This document shows positions 1 to 7,213 of a DNA stretch of 34,252 bases, piece by piece. Every line of letters starts with the position of its first letter. Position 1 is the first letter of the stretch. Below the pieces are notes generated by a model that had not been told where the DNA came from, did not search any database, and saw only the letters and a program-made list of their open reading frames with translations. The DNA is from Thermoplasmata archaeon. GTDB lineage: Archaea; Thermoplasmatota; Thermoplasmata; Thermoplasmatales; Thermoplasmataceae. The DNA lies in NCBI GenBank assembly GCA_021821635.1, contig JAKACH010000012.1, forward strand, positions 1 to 34,252. The letters are read 5' to 3'. Both the position numbers and the translations under genes were made by a program.

Positions 1-238
1 TCAATTCCTGTTGCAGGCTTTGTGAATTGACCTCGTTCAACCACTCCCTTTCTTCCTTCAATGCGGGAAGGAGAACCGACGCATCCTTGTAACTCATCCC
101 TTTACCGGTTTCAACGTATCTCTTGTTCCTGGAATCAAGAAAATGATTCCATACAAACCTGCATGATCCGATGTGCTTTTCCAGGAGAAGTTGCTGTTCC
201 TCATCAGGATACAATCGGAACTTACAGGCTCTGAACAT
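1..238 (-). CDS. tnpB: TnpB-type RNA-guided nuclease / IS200-IS605 accessory protein, N-terminal part (cut by window edge)
   Basis: Reading the minus strand from an ATG at 238 gives 79 uninterrupted codons running off the left edge. The N-terminus begins MFRACKFRLYPDEEQQ and continues with SCRFVWNHFLDSRNKRY, followed by a KGMSYKDASVLLPALK stretch. This is the typical start of TnpB/IS1341-type proteins (K-F-R-L-Y-P, then CRFVxNxxL). TnpB is the RNA-guided DNA endonuclease of IS200/IS605 elements. The RuvC active site and zinc ribbon would lie outside the window, so I cannot say whether the gene is intact. A hairpin at 290-309, about 50 nt upstream of the start, fits the element end. No TnpA transposase is visible on this side. 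Confidence 0.85.
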   Translation of the reverse strand, partial: MFRACKFRLYPDEEQQLLLEKHIGSCRFVWNHFLDSRNKRYVETGKGMSYKDASVLLPALKEEREWLNEVNSQSLQQEL

Positions 239-289
239 GCTATTTATGTAATTGCTTTGTAATCATTAAAGATGTGTGTTTGCTTTCAT

Positions 290-309
290 CCCACCCCTGA
301 AGAGGTGGG
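290..309. repeat. IS200/IS605-type terminal hairpin
   Basis: CCCACC (290-295) pairs with GGTGGG (304-309); one further C-G pair encloses a TGAA loop, with one C-A mismatch between. It is followed on the plus strand by TTTT and CTACTC. Imperfect palindromes of the form CCCACC-N-TGAA-N-GGTGGG are common at the ends of archaeal tnpB elements, and this one lies just upstream of the tnpB start. It also resembles a plus-strand terminator, but no plus-strand gene ends here. Confidence 0.6.
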
Positions 310-314
310 TTTTC

Positions 315-1049
315 CTACTCGCAACTGATAAAAATTGCAGTTATGTCGTCGTTCTTCATTGCACCGCTTGAAATGAGCTCTCCGATGTAAGAATCCCAGT
401 TGTCGGCATTGTCCAGAATCTGCTGCCAAGGTTTGTTGAATTTATTCTGGAGCATCCATTTGGAGATTGCGTCCGTAGCCAAGATAAGTGTGTCGCCGTC
501 CTTTATCTTCCCATATTTGACTTCAAGTCCTGGAGGTTCTACATCCTTGCTCAGGCCGATTGGATACCCATGGCCGCTCCACATGAGTCTTGGAGTGTAG
601 TTTAGATCCCTGTAATCTGAAAAAGGAAACGACTCCATCTTTGGGCCGGAAAGATGGAACAGGCATGAATCGCCTATGGTGATGCACCGGTATCTCCTCG
701 GATTTTCCGGGGAATCAACCTGCAGCCCTAAAAATGTCGAGTATGATCCAAGGACTGCCTTGTTCTTCTGAAACCATGGAAGCGAGGTCCAGTCTATCCC
801 CTCATACCATTTCTTCCTGGCTTCGTCCAAAAGGTTCTTAACTGATTTTCTGTCGTTCATATCCATGGGAGGGGGGTTCTCGACAAACGTTGAGACCAGG
901 GCCCTAGCCCATATGTTTGAAAAACTAGACTCTGTGGCTCCGTCTGCTACTGCAAATTTGCCTCCATCAGCATCGATCGAGAATGCATCCTCATATTCTG
1001 ATTCCCGATACCCGGATTTGGGGCGGTGGAACTCTCTGACCGAAAGCAA
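315..1049 (-). CDS. PP2C-family serine/threonine protein phosphatase
   Basis: A 244-aa soluble protein with the metal-binding signature of PPM/PP2C phosphatases: EDAFSID (Glu20, Asp21), VADGA (Asp36-Gly37), a later ITIGDS, an ATDAIS Asp and a C-terminal NDDITAIFI motif. It would dephosphorylate phospho-Ser/Thr using two metal ions. The only start that keeps the N-terminal EDAF motif is a TTG directly behind the TAA stop of the upstream vWA gene, in the same frame and with no spacer. Expression therefore probably relies on termination-reinitiation or readthrough. No ATG or GTG alternative exists before the catalytic motif. The stop codon lies 5 nt from the hairpin of the neighbouring tnpB element. 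The partner is probably the vWA protein. Confidence 0.85.
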   Translation of the reverse strand: MLSVREFHRPKSGYRESEYEDAFSIDADGGKFAVADGATESSFSNIWARALVSTFVENPPPMDMNDRKSVKNLLDEARKKWYEGIDWTSLPWFQKNKAVLGSYSTFLGLQVDSPENPRRYRCITIGDSCLFHLSGPKMESFPFSDYRDLNYTPRLMWSGHGYPIGLSKDVEPPGLEVKYGKIKDGDTLILATDAISKWMLQNKFNKPWQQILDNADNWDSYIGELISSGAMKNDDITAIFISCE

Positions 1050-1889
1050 TTATTGCATCTGCCCCTGGGGACCTCTTGTTCCGATATCGATGAACTCAAC
1101 GAGTTGTTCTAGCTGGGCATTAAATACATATGCCCTGGCACTGTCCTTGAGATCTATCTGCATTTCCCTCGCGTATCCTATATATTGTGAAGGAAGAATG
1201 CTCGAGACGCCGAAGAGAGAGATTGCATACTTATCGTTTGGAAGCTCAGACTCGTCGGAAGGGAATGATACCGGTGTGGAGGGATTAGAAGATAGGTGGC
1301 AGTTCCAAATGAGTGTGTCACCGTCTGATGTCTTCAGTTCCTGAATCTCCTTGATGACGTCCTCCGGATTTCCATCGGTTGCCTGGCCGTCTGTAATATT
1401 GATAAGTATTGGCGGATATGATGACGGGTGCTCCTCGACCCAGTCCTTGATTGCGTCTCTTGCGAGAGACAGTGCCTTGCACATTGGCGTGTCACCATTT
1501 GCAACAGGATCAAACCATACTCCAAAGTCATAGTCCACATCTATAGTTCCGCCTGTTCCATCCGACACCTTCATCTTTCTCTTTTCTGTCCTTATGGGCG
1601 TTCCTGCCAATTCAGAAATTGGATGGATCAGATCCCCCTTCAGGATGGAACCTGCTTTACCTGTGACGTAACCATAACCAATGACGCCGAGATAGAAATA
1701 ATCACGAATTCCGTCGCTCTTTGTGCATCTGAGAACAAAGTCCCCAATCTGCCTGTTTATTGCATCTGATGCTTCCTGGGCCTTGGATCTTTCTCCGCCC
1801 GGCAACTTGTGGCTCATTGACCTTGATTGATCTATCAGGAACAATATCAAGGATGGGTTTGTGCGGCTTATTTCTGCTTCATATACCAT
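1050..1889 (-). CDS. von Willebrand factor type A domain protein (TerY-like)
   Basis: A 279-aa single vWA domain. The MIDAS metal site is complete: D20-Q-S22-R-S24 after a hydrophobic strand, a GDTPM threonine loop, and ITDGQATDG for the last Asp. There is no signal peptide or membrane segment, so it is cytoplasmic. The start is taken as the ATG at 1889 because a TATA box (TATTTATAAC on the minus strand, 1911-1920) lies 22-31 nt upstream, which fits a leaderless transcript; a TTG 21 nt further upstream is also open. vWA proteins paired with PP2C phosphatases and kinases occur in the TerY-P type phosphorylation triads. That role is inferred here from context. Confidence 0.85.
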   Translation of the reverse strand: MVYEAEISRTNPSLILFLIDQSRSMSHKLPGGERSKAQEASDAINRQIGDFVLRCTKSDGIRDYFYLGVIGYGYVTGKAGSILKGDLIHPISELAGTPIRTEKRKMKVSDGTGGTIDVDYDFGVWFDPVANGDTPMCKALSLARDAIKDWVEEHPSSYPPILINITDGQATDGNPEDVIKEIQELKTSDGDTLIWNCHLSSNPSTPVSFPSDESELPNDKYAISLFGVSSILPSQYIGYAREMQIDLKDSARAYVFNAQLEQLVEFIDIGTRGPQGQMQ

Positions 1890-1910
1890 AAGGGCTAAAG
1901 CATGATTCAA

Positions 1911-1920
1911 GTTATAAATA
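1911..1920 (-). promoter_or_regulatory. TATA box of the vWA-PP2C transcript
   Basis: TATTTATAAC on the minus strand, 22-31 nt from the ATG at 1889. This spacing is expected for an archaeal leaderless mRNA and is the main reason for choosing that start. Confidence 0.55.
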
Positions 1921-1965
1921 TTTCTGATCTGTACATTAGAATGAGAAGATTTTTTTACTCGAGGA

Positions 1966-2844
1966 CTAGTTCTTTCCGCCCTTTTTCATGATCTCGTATA
2001 CGATTCTCTTCGCTTCAGAGGTGTAACCCTTTCTCATCAGATTATCAGCTAGGTAAAGTGGCTCAACTTTTGAATAATAGAATATCCTTTTCATGGCAGT
2101 CTCATCACTTTCCGGAGAAAATTCTCTCACCAGTTCCCTGCTATGTCTGCGGGAGAAATCAAGTGTCACCGCTGCAATGTCAAAAGCATAGTCTCCGTAG
2201 AATGCGTCGCCCCAGTCTATTACCCCGCTGATCCTGTCATGCCTCGGTGAAATCAGTACGTTTCCCCGGTATAGATCGCCATGTGCCAGGGAAAAGCATT
2301 CCCCGCTTATTCCGGATAATGCGTCAATAAGCTCCTCCCTCAGTTCTGGGAAAAAGCTTGGTTCGGTTATCCCTGAAAGAGACTGCTCAAAGCTGTGAAG
2401 TATGCCCTGGTGTCGCTTCAGCCAGGAATACTTGTCGTAGATTGGTATCCCTGCAGATCTGGCAACGCTGATGTCTAAGTTTCTCAGGTATTTTAGTATG
2501 GCCTTAACATCCCGCATTATGCCTTTTCCCAGCGTTGATGAATTGTTCAGTGTTACACCGGGAATGATCGGATAACCAGCAAAAAATCTCTCCGAATCAG
2601 GGATGTGGGTGTAGTTGGGCAGGCTGACAGGAAATCCGGTTAGTTTCCTTATTAGCTTAATTTCTCTTTTCATACTTTTTTCAGCGCTTGGGCTTTTCGG
2701 GAACCTGAATACCATAGCATCATTGACTATGGCGACAAGATTGTCCCATCCCCTGTTATTTATTGTAATTTTTGATATCCCCAGTGAAGGGAATGATCCT
2801 TTGATAAGATCTATGAGATCTGATGCTGTTAGCTCTTCTTCCAT
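1966..2844 (-). CDS. Aminoglycoside phosphotransferase (APH)-fold kinase
   Basis: A 292-aa protein starting MEEELTASDL. The N-lobe has the GWDNLVAIVNDAMVFRFPK strand pair with the ATP-binding Lys. The catalytic loop is HGDLYRGN (H-x-D-x4-N) and the metal-binding Asp is in GVIDWGDAFYGD, the Brenner motif of APH/choline-kinase-like enzymes. It phosphorylates a small molecule or possibly a protein; the substrate cannot be read from the sequence. The reading frame is open for 78 more codons upstream, but those residues look unlike the family and would overlap the divergent methyltransferase, so the ATG at 2844 is preferred. It sits 76 nt upstream of the vWA gene, which seems to have its own promoter. 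It could be the kinase of a vWA/PP2C/kinase set or an unrelated metabolic kinase. Confidence 0.8.
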   Translation of the reverse strand: MEEELTASDLIDLIKGSFPSLGISKITINNRGWDNLVAIVNDAMVFRFPKSPSAEKSMKREIKLIRKLTGFPVSLPNYTHIPDSERFFAGYPIIPGVTLNNSSTLGKGIMRDVKAILKYLRNLDISVARSAGIPIYDKYSWLKRHQGILHSFEQSLSGITEPSFFPELREELIDALSGISGECFSLAHGDLYRGNVLISPRHDRISGVIDWGDAFYGDYAFDIAAVTLDFSRRHSRELVREFSPESDETAMKRIFYYSKVEPLYLADNLMRKGYTSEAKRIVYEIMKKGGKN

Positions 2845-2911
2845 AAGCAATCTCTGATGAAGCATGCAGAAAACAGTCTTAAATCCTGCCTTGTCTTTAT
2901 GTCTTTGTAAC

Positions 2912-4045
2912 ATGGAAACAGGTATCAAGAAACCTTCAAGAGACAGGAAATATTCAATGACTTCGAATGGTGAAAAAGTTAGCCGCTCCCTTGATGAAGG
3001 GAGGCTGGTTCGCGTCATCGAAGAGATCATTGCTTTAAGCGGCATTGATTCTAAAAGGAAGTATTTAGGTAATCTCAAGGAGGATCTGTTATTTGCGCAA
3101 TCCCCGCTTTTGAAGAATGCCGAAGCAACGGTGGATCAAGACACAGTTTCTCTTCCCTATCTGATGGGCGAACTTGATCAGGCAATGTCAGCCTTCACCG
3201 AAGAGAGGATGAATTACTATCTGAGGAGGCTTTCCAGATCACTTGGCGCCCAAAGAAACAACGGTGTAAATGATCTCAACCTTAATCAATGGAAAAAATA
3301 CAAAGACATAGTTACGGACAGTTACTGGCATCTTGAAAGAAGAGAAAGTTCAAAGGGTAATTCCGCGTGGTACTGGGGAAATTTTGTACCACAGATACCG
3401 AGGCAATTCATTCTAAGGTTCACCAGGAAGAACGATTGGGTTTTTGATCCTTTCGCGGGGAGCGGTACCACGCTTTTTGAAGCCGCAGCTCTGGGGAGGA
3501 ATTCTATTGGTATAGATTTGAACCCAGAGACAACTGCAAAAGCCAAGGACGCCCTGAGTATGCTGCAGAATAATCAAGATGTCATGTCTGTGATGCTTCA
3601 AGGAGATAGTCTTAGGGATGATTTCAAGCAAATTCTGAAGAATTTGAATGCACCCTCGCCGACGTTGATTATGCTGCATCCCCCATATTTTGACATCATA
3701 CGCTTCAGTAAGGATGAAAGGGATCTTTCGAATTCCACCAGTTTAGAAGTCTTTCTGCAGAGGATATACAGTGTAGGAAAAAAATGCTACGATCTACTAA
3801 CGGAAAAGGGGCACCTGGTAATGGTCATTGGCGACAAGTATTCGTCCGGTTCATGGATTCCGGTTGGCTTCTACTCAATGCAAAAACTCATAGAAACTGG
3901 TTTTACTCTAAAAAGTATCATAGTTAAGAATTTTGAAGGTACCAGGGGAAAAAGGAGCCAGGAAGAGCTGTGGAGATACCGTGCCCTAGCCGGAGGATAT
4001 TATGTATTCAAGCATGAGTACATATTCTTAATGCAGAAGCCGTAA
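2912..4045 (+). CDS. DNA methyltransferase (N4-cytosine / N6-adenine type), orphan
   Basis: A 377-aa SAM-dependent DNA methylase. Catalytic motif IV is LHPPYFDIIRFS (His256), placed before-after as in N4/N6 amino-MTases but with His in the first position of the usual D/N/S-P-P-Y. The SAM-binding motif I is FDPFAGSGTT (from Asp179), followed by the acidic strand GIDLNP. The 150-aa N-terminal region is not recognisable and may carry target recognition. A start at 2912 is chosen because a TATA-like CTTAAAT lies about 30 nt upstream; GTG/ATG codons at 2864 and 2957 are alternatives. No restriction endonuclease is adjacent, so it probably acts as a solitary methylase or defends against a foreign nuclease. 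Confidence 0.8.
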   Translation: METGIKKPSRDRKYSMTSNGEKVSRSLDEGRLVRVIEEIIALSGIDSKRKYLGNLKEDLLFAQSPLLKNAEATVDQDTVSLPYLMGELDQAMSAFTEERMNYYLRRLSRSLGAQRNNGVNDLNLNQWKKYKDIVTDSYWHLERRESSKGNSAWYWGNFVPQIPRQFILRFTRKNDWVFDPFAGSGTTLFEAAALGRNSIGIDLNPETTAKAKDALSMLQNNQDVMSVMLQGDSLRDDFKQILKNLNAPSPTLIMLHPPYFDIIRFSKDERDLSNSTSLEVFLQRIYSVGKKCYDLLTEKGHLVMVIGDKYSSGSWIPVGFYSMQKLIETGFTLKSIIVKNFEGTRGKRSQEELWRYRALAGGYYVFKHEYIFLMQKP

Positions 4046-4100
4046 TCAATCAATCGGATGGCTTCTTCATCTTGAATAAAACCTAATTCGTACCATTAAT

Positions 4101-4110
4101 TATATTAAAA
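4101..4110 (+). promoter_or_regulatory. TATA box of the S53 protease gene
   Basis: TATATTAAAA, 20-29 nt before the GTG at 4130, supporting a leaderless GTG start. Confidence 0.5.
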
Positions 4111-4129
4111 TGAATCCTTATTCCTTTGA

Positions 4130-7033
4130 GTGAAATACAAGCATATCGCATGCATAATAATAACAGCCTTTCTTTTTTCTGGGATGGGGCTGATGGAAAA
4201 TAATACTCATTTATCACAACCCGAACTCCGTTATACCGATCTTGTTTCTCAACATATCTCGGCCGCTGCATCCTGTACTTATCTTGGATCGGATGCCCAG
4301 TTAGGTCCGGTCAATCAGAGCAAGATACTGAATGTTCTTGTTACGCTTGAATACAGGAACTTGTCAGGGTTGAGCAATCTGCTCATGAATTTACAGGATC
4401 CGTTTTCTCCGCAATATCATAGATACCTGACAGATAGCCAGTTCATTTCCATGTTCTCTCCAGGCAATTCGGAATATGCATCATACGAGAGCTTTTTCAG
4501 ATCAAATGGTCTCACCGTGTCAAGAACATTTGCAGACAGGGTTTCCATCTCACTTACTGGTACTGTTTCACAGTTTGAGGATGTTTTTCACACACAGATC
4601 ATGCTTTACCATGCCCCGGGAAAGACATTTTTTGCCCCTGATGCCGCGCCAAGCGTAGATGCTAGCTTTGGAAAGATCGCATCGATTTCCGGGTTAAGCG
4701 ACAGGTTCACACCCACTCTGTCACCTCTCTTTACAGGCAGCGGTTCAACGCAGAACTTTTACGGATCAGACTTCCAGACTGCGTATCAGCTTAAGCAGCT
4801 TTATACGCAGTTCGGCTATCCATCGAATGAAACAGTAGCAACTATACTGTGGGCCGGTCACAACAGTTCCGGAACGTCTGTTGCACCATATAATCCTACA
4901 GACATATCGACCTATTTTGCAAAGGATCTGCCGTCGGGGGAACCTGCTCCATCTGTATATGGTTATCCTGTATGCGGTGCACTGCCACCGGGTCCATCTT
5001 CACAGTACGACTCAACTCATGCAAACATAGAAAGCACGCTCGATCTAGAGATGGCGGGTTCAACTGCTCCCGGAGCCTCTATAGTTGAAGTATACGGTTC
5101 TGCCCCGTGCCTAAGTGACCTTAATGTTGCTTTTGCCTCCGTACTTTCCCCAGGCTATAATACAACAGTTAACTCTGCGCTTTCGAAGGTCGTCGCAATT
5201 TCAAACTCATGGGGTACACCCGATTGCAACGACTCGACGTGGATGCAATATGAGATGGAAGCCGCAGCTCGAGGCATTACTGTTCTTGCCTCATCCGGAG
5301 ATAATGGAAACACACCGTCGCCTGTCCCTTCGTTTCCAGCTTCCATGGCATATAATGACTTCGGAACAATGGCAGTGGGAGGTTCTTATTCTGAATTATC
5401 TGGGACGCAGTCGAGTAATGGATCCGGAACAACCGGTATATTGTCTCAGGCTGTATGGTTCAACACCCCTTGCAAGGGAAATGGCTCCCAGGGCGGTGTA
5501 AGCAAGATTTTTTCCGAGCCTAATTGGCAACTCTCCTCGTCGGATGCGAGCGGAGTGATATCGGGGGCAGCAAATATAACTGGCGTTTCCTCCGGCAGAG
5601 GAACCCCGGACATTGCTGCAGATGGTGCGAACATGACAATTTACATCTCCATAAATGGTCAAACTGGCTATTTCCTTGTGGATGGTACAAGCATTGCATC
5701 ACCGCTAGTCGCTGGTCAAATAGCTACGATTGATCATTCACTTCACAGCCCCGAGGGTTTTATCAATCCCCTCCTTTACAAGTTTGGACAGGAACAGGTC
5801 TCTGGTTCACTTCATGGAAAACCGGTTTTCTACTTTATAAACAATGGATCAAACGCAGACTTCAAGGCTAACGACGGTTATAGCCTGGCAGTTGGATGGG
5901 GGAGTATAAACTCCTATAATCTCATAAACGCCCAACTGGGGCACAAAGTTAGTTTTAATGAAACTGGCCTATCGTCGGGCAAATGGTATGTAAACATTTC
6001 CGGCGCTTCCGAAGACGCATCGGCTGGTTCGAGTGTTGTATACTGCCTCCCGAATGGATCTTATTCTTTTAATGTTTCAAGCACTAATGAGTCTTACTCT
6101 TCTTATCCGTCTTCAGGTAATATCACCGTGAATGGATCATTAACGGTGGTGAATATCACATTCAAGGTCTCAAAGTTCGCTGCTTCGTTCTACCAATCAG
6201 GTCTGCCGTCAGGGATAACATGGTCGGTAGAGATCTCCAATTCATCCGGAAATTTGGTTACTCAGGACTCCTCTTCAACTTCAATACGATTCATGCTGAG
6301 TAATGGATCTTATAATTATTCTGCCAGAGATGCTAACCTGGACTACAAACCTGCGAATGGTCAAGGAACCTTCTTGGTTTCAGGAAATAGTACAACCTCA
6401 ATGACGATAAAGTTCTATCCAGTCTTATACAGAGAGACCTTTTCAGAGGTGGGAATGCCTGCCGACTACTGGTATGTGAACATAACGAATTCCTCCGGAA
6501 AAACTTTTCTTGCATCATCTAACAGCACGAATATCACCCTAGATTTGATGAACGGTACCTACACATATCGCGTAGGGACTACAAACAGGATTTACTATAA
6601 CTCTTCAACCGAAACGGTTGTACTTTCTGGTGGTAAACCGTCGACTATAACTGTAGAATTCAATACTTACCTGATTCCTGTAGTATTCAACGAAACTGGT
6701 CTACCAGATGGTATGTCATGGTCCGTCACGTTAGGGACCAAGACAATTACATCCAGCAACACGTCTATTGTCTTTTACGTATGCAATTCAACGCTTTCAT
6801 TCAATATTTCGAAATTAACGGGCTTCGATGCAACGCCTTCATTCGGATCAGTTACCGTTAACGGAAATGAAATAACAGAATCAATTACTTTTTCCGCCCT
6901 AAAGCAAACTGGAATAGTTAATCTGAATTACACCTCTATCTTATCGAACAGAGTTTTTCAGGTCTTCATTACACTAATAGGGTTAATCCTGATATCAACA
7001 GCGGCCATAGCTTTGGGACGCAGGCAGAAGTGA
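4130..7033 (+). CDS. Secreted S53 (sedolisin/kumamolisin-type) acid protease, membrane-anchored
   Basis: A 967-aa exported protease. An N-terminal signal segment (about residues 5-22) is followed by a pro-kumamolisin activation domain (about 60-200) and the S53 catalytic domain. The catalytic set is visible: Glu301 and Asp305 in IESTLD, Asp391 in SSGDNG (oxyanion hole), and Ser521 in GTSIASP. An Asp/GWG segment near residue 590 fits the calcium site. From residue 607 on there are four repeats of about 80 aa, beginning F-N/Q-E/S-T/G-GLP-x-G-x-W near 607, 685, 767 and 851. A C-terminal transmembrane helix ends in GRRQK. Many N-x-S/T sequons suggest glycosylation. The start is GTG at 4130; no in-frame ATG would retain the signal peptide. 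It probably digests extracellular protein at acid pH for peptide scavenging. Confidence 0.9.
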   Translation: MKYKHIACIIITAFLFSGMGLMENNTHLSQPELRYTDLVSQHISAAASCTYLGSDAQLGPVNQSKILNVLVTLEYRNLSGLSNLLMNLQDPFSPQYHRYLTDSQFISMFSPGNSEYASYESFFRSNGLTVSRTFADRVSISLTGTVSQFEDVFHTQIMLYHAPGKTFFAPDAAPSVDASFGKIASISGLSDRFTPTLSPLFTGSGSTQNFYGSDFQTAYQLKQLYTQFGYPSNETVATILWAGHNSSGTSVAPYNPTDISTYFAKDLPSGEPAPSVYGYPVCGALPPGPSSQYDSTHANIESTLDLEMAGSTAPGASIVEVYGSAPCLSDLNVAFASVLSPGYNTTVNSALSKVVAISNSWGTPDCNDSTWMQYEMEAAARGITVLASSGDNGNTPSPVPSFPASMAYNDFGTMAVGGSYSELSGTQSSNGSGTTGILSQAVWFNTPCKGNGSQGGVSKIFSEPNWQLSSSDASGVISGAANITGVSSGRGTPDIAADGANMTIYISINGQTGYFLVDGTSIASPLVAGQIATIDHSLHSPEGFINPLLYKFGQEQVSGSLHGKPVFYFINNGSNADFKANDGYSLAVGWGSINSYNLINAQLGHKVSFNETGLSSGKWYVNISGASEDASAGSSVVYCLPNGSYSFNVSSTNESYSSYPSSGNITVNGSLTVVNITFKVSKFAASFYQSGLPSGITWSVEISNSSGNLVTQDSSSTSIRFMLSNGSYNYSARDANLDYKPANGQGTFLVSGNSTTSMTIKFYPVLYRETFSEVGMPADYWYVNITNSSGKTFLASSNSTNITLDLMNGTYTYRVGTTNRIYYNSSTETVVLSGGKPSTITVEFNTYLIPVVFNETGLPDGMSWSVTLGTKTITSSNTSIVFYVCNSTLSFNISKLTGFDATPSFGSVTVNGNEITESITFSALKQTGIVNLNYTSILSNRVFQVFITLIGLILISTAAIALGRRQK

Positions 7034-7050
7034 TTGCATTTTTTTTTATC
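7034..7050 (+). terminator. T-tract terminator after the protease gene
   Basis: A run of eight to nine T follows the TGA within 10 nt, as in archaeal U-tract termination. No strong hairpin is seen. Confidence 0.45.
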
Positions 7051-7213
7051 TCATGTTATACATAATCAGAAGGTAATGTTTTCAATGCAAATTTAGAGCA
7101 ATAGTGTTTGAGAACAATAGTTGCACTGGAGACCTCCGAAATTTGGGAAACAATAAATATATTACAGATATATGATCGAGCGTGGATTATCTGAATTTCC
7201 GGTGTGGTGACTG

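Noticed and set aside
290-313. Intrinsic terminator on the plus strand
   Set aside because: The hairpin plus TTTT would suit one, but no plus-strand gene ends here and the sequence matches tnpB-element ends.
1966-2844. Antibiotic-resistance aminoglycoside kinase
   Set aside because: The fold is APH, but archaeal ribosomes and the genomic context give no support for a resistance role, so only the fold is claimed.
2845-3078. 78-residue N-terminal extension of the APH-like kinase
   Set aside because: It overlaps the divergent methyltransferase start and has no resemblance to APH N-termini; ATG 2844 gives the normal family length.
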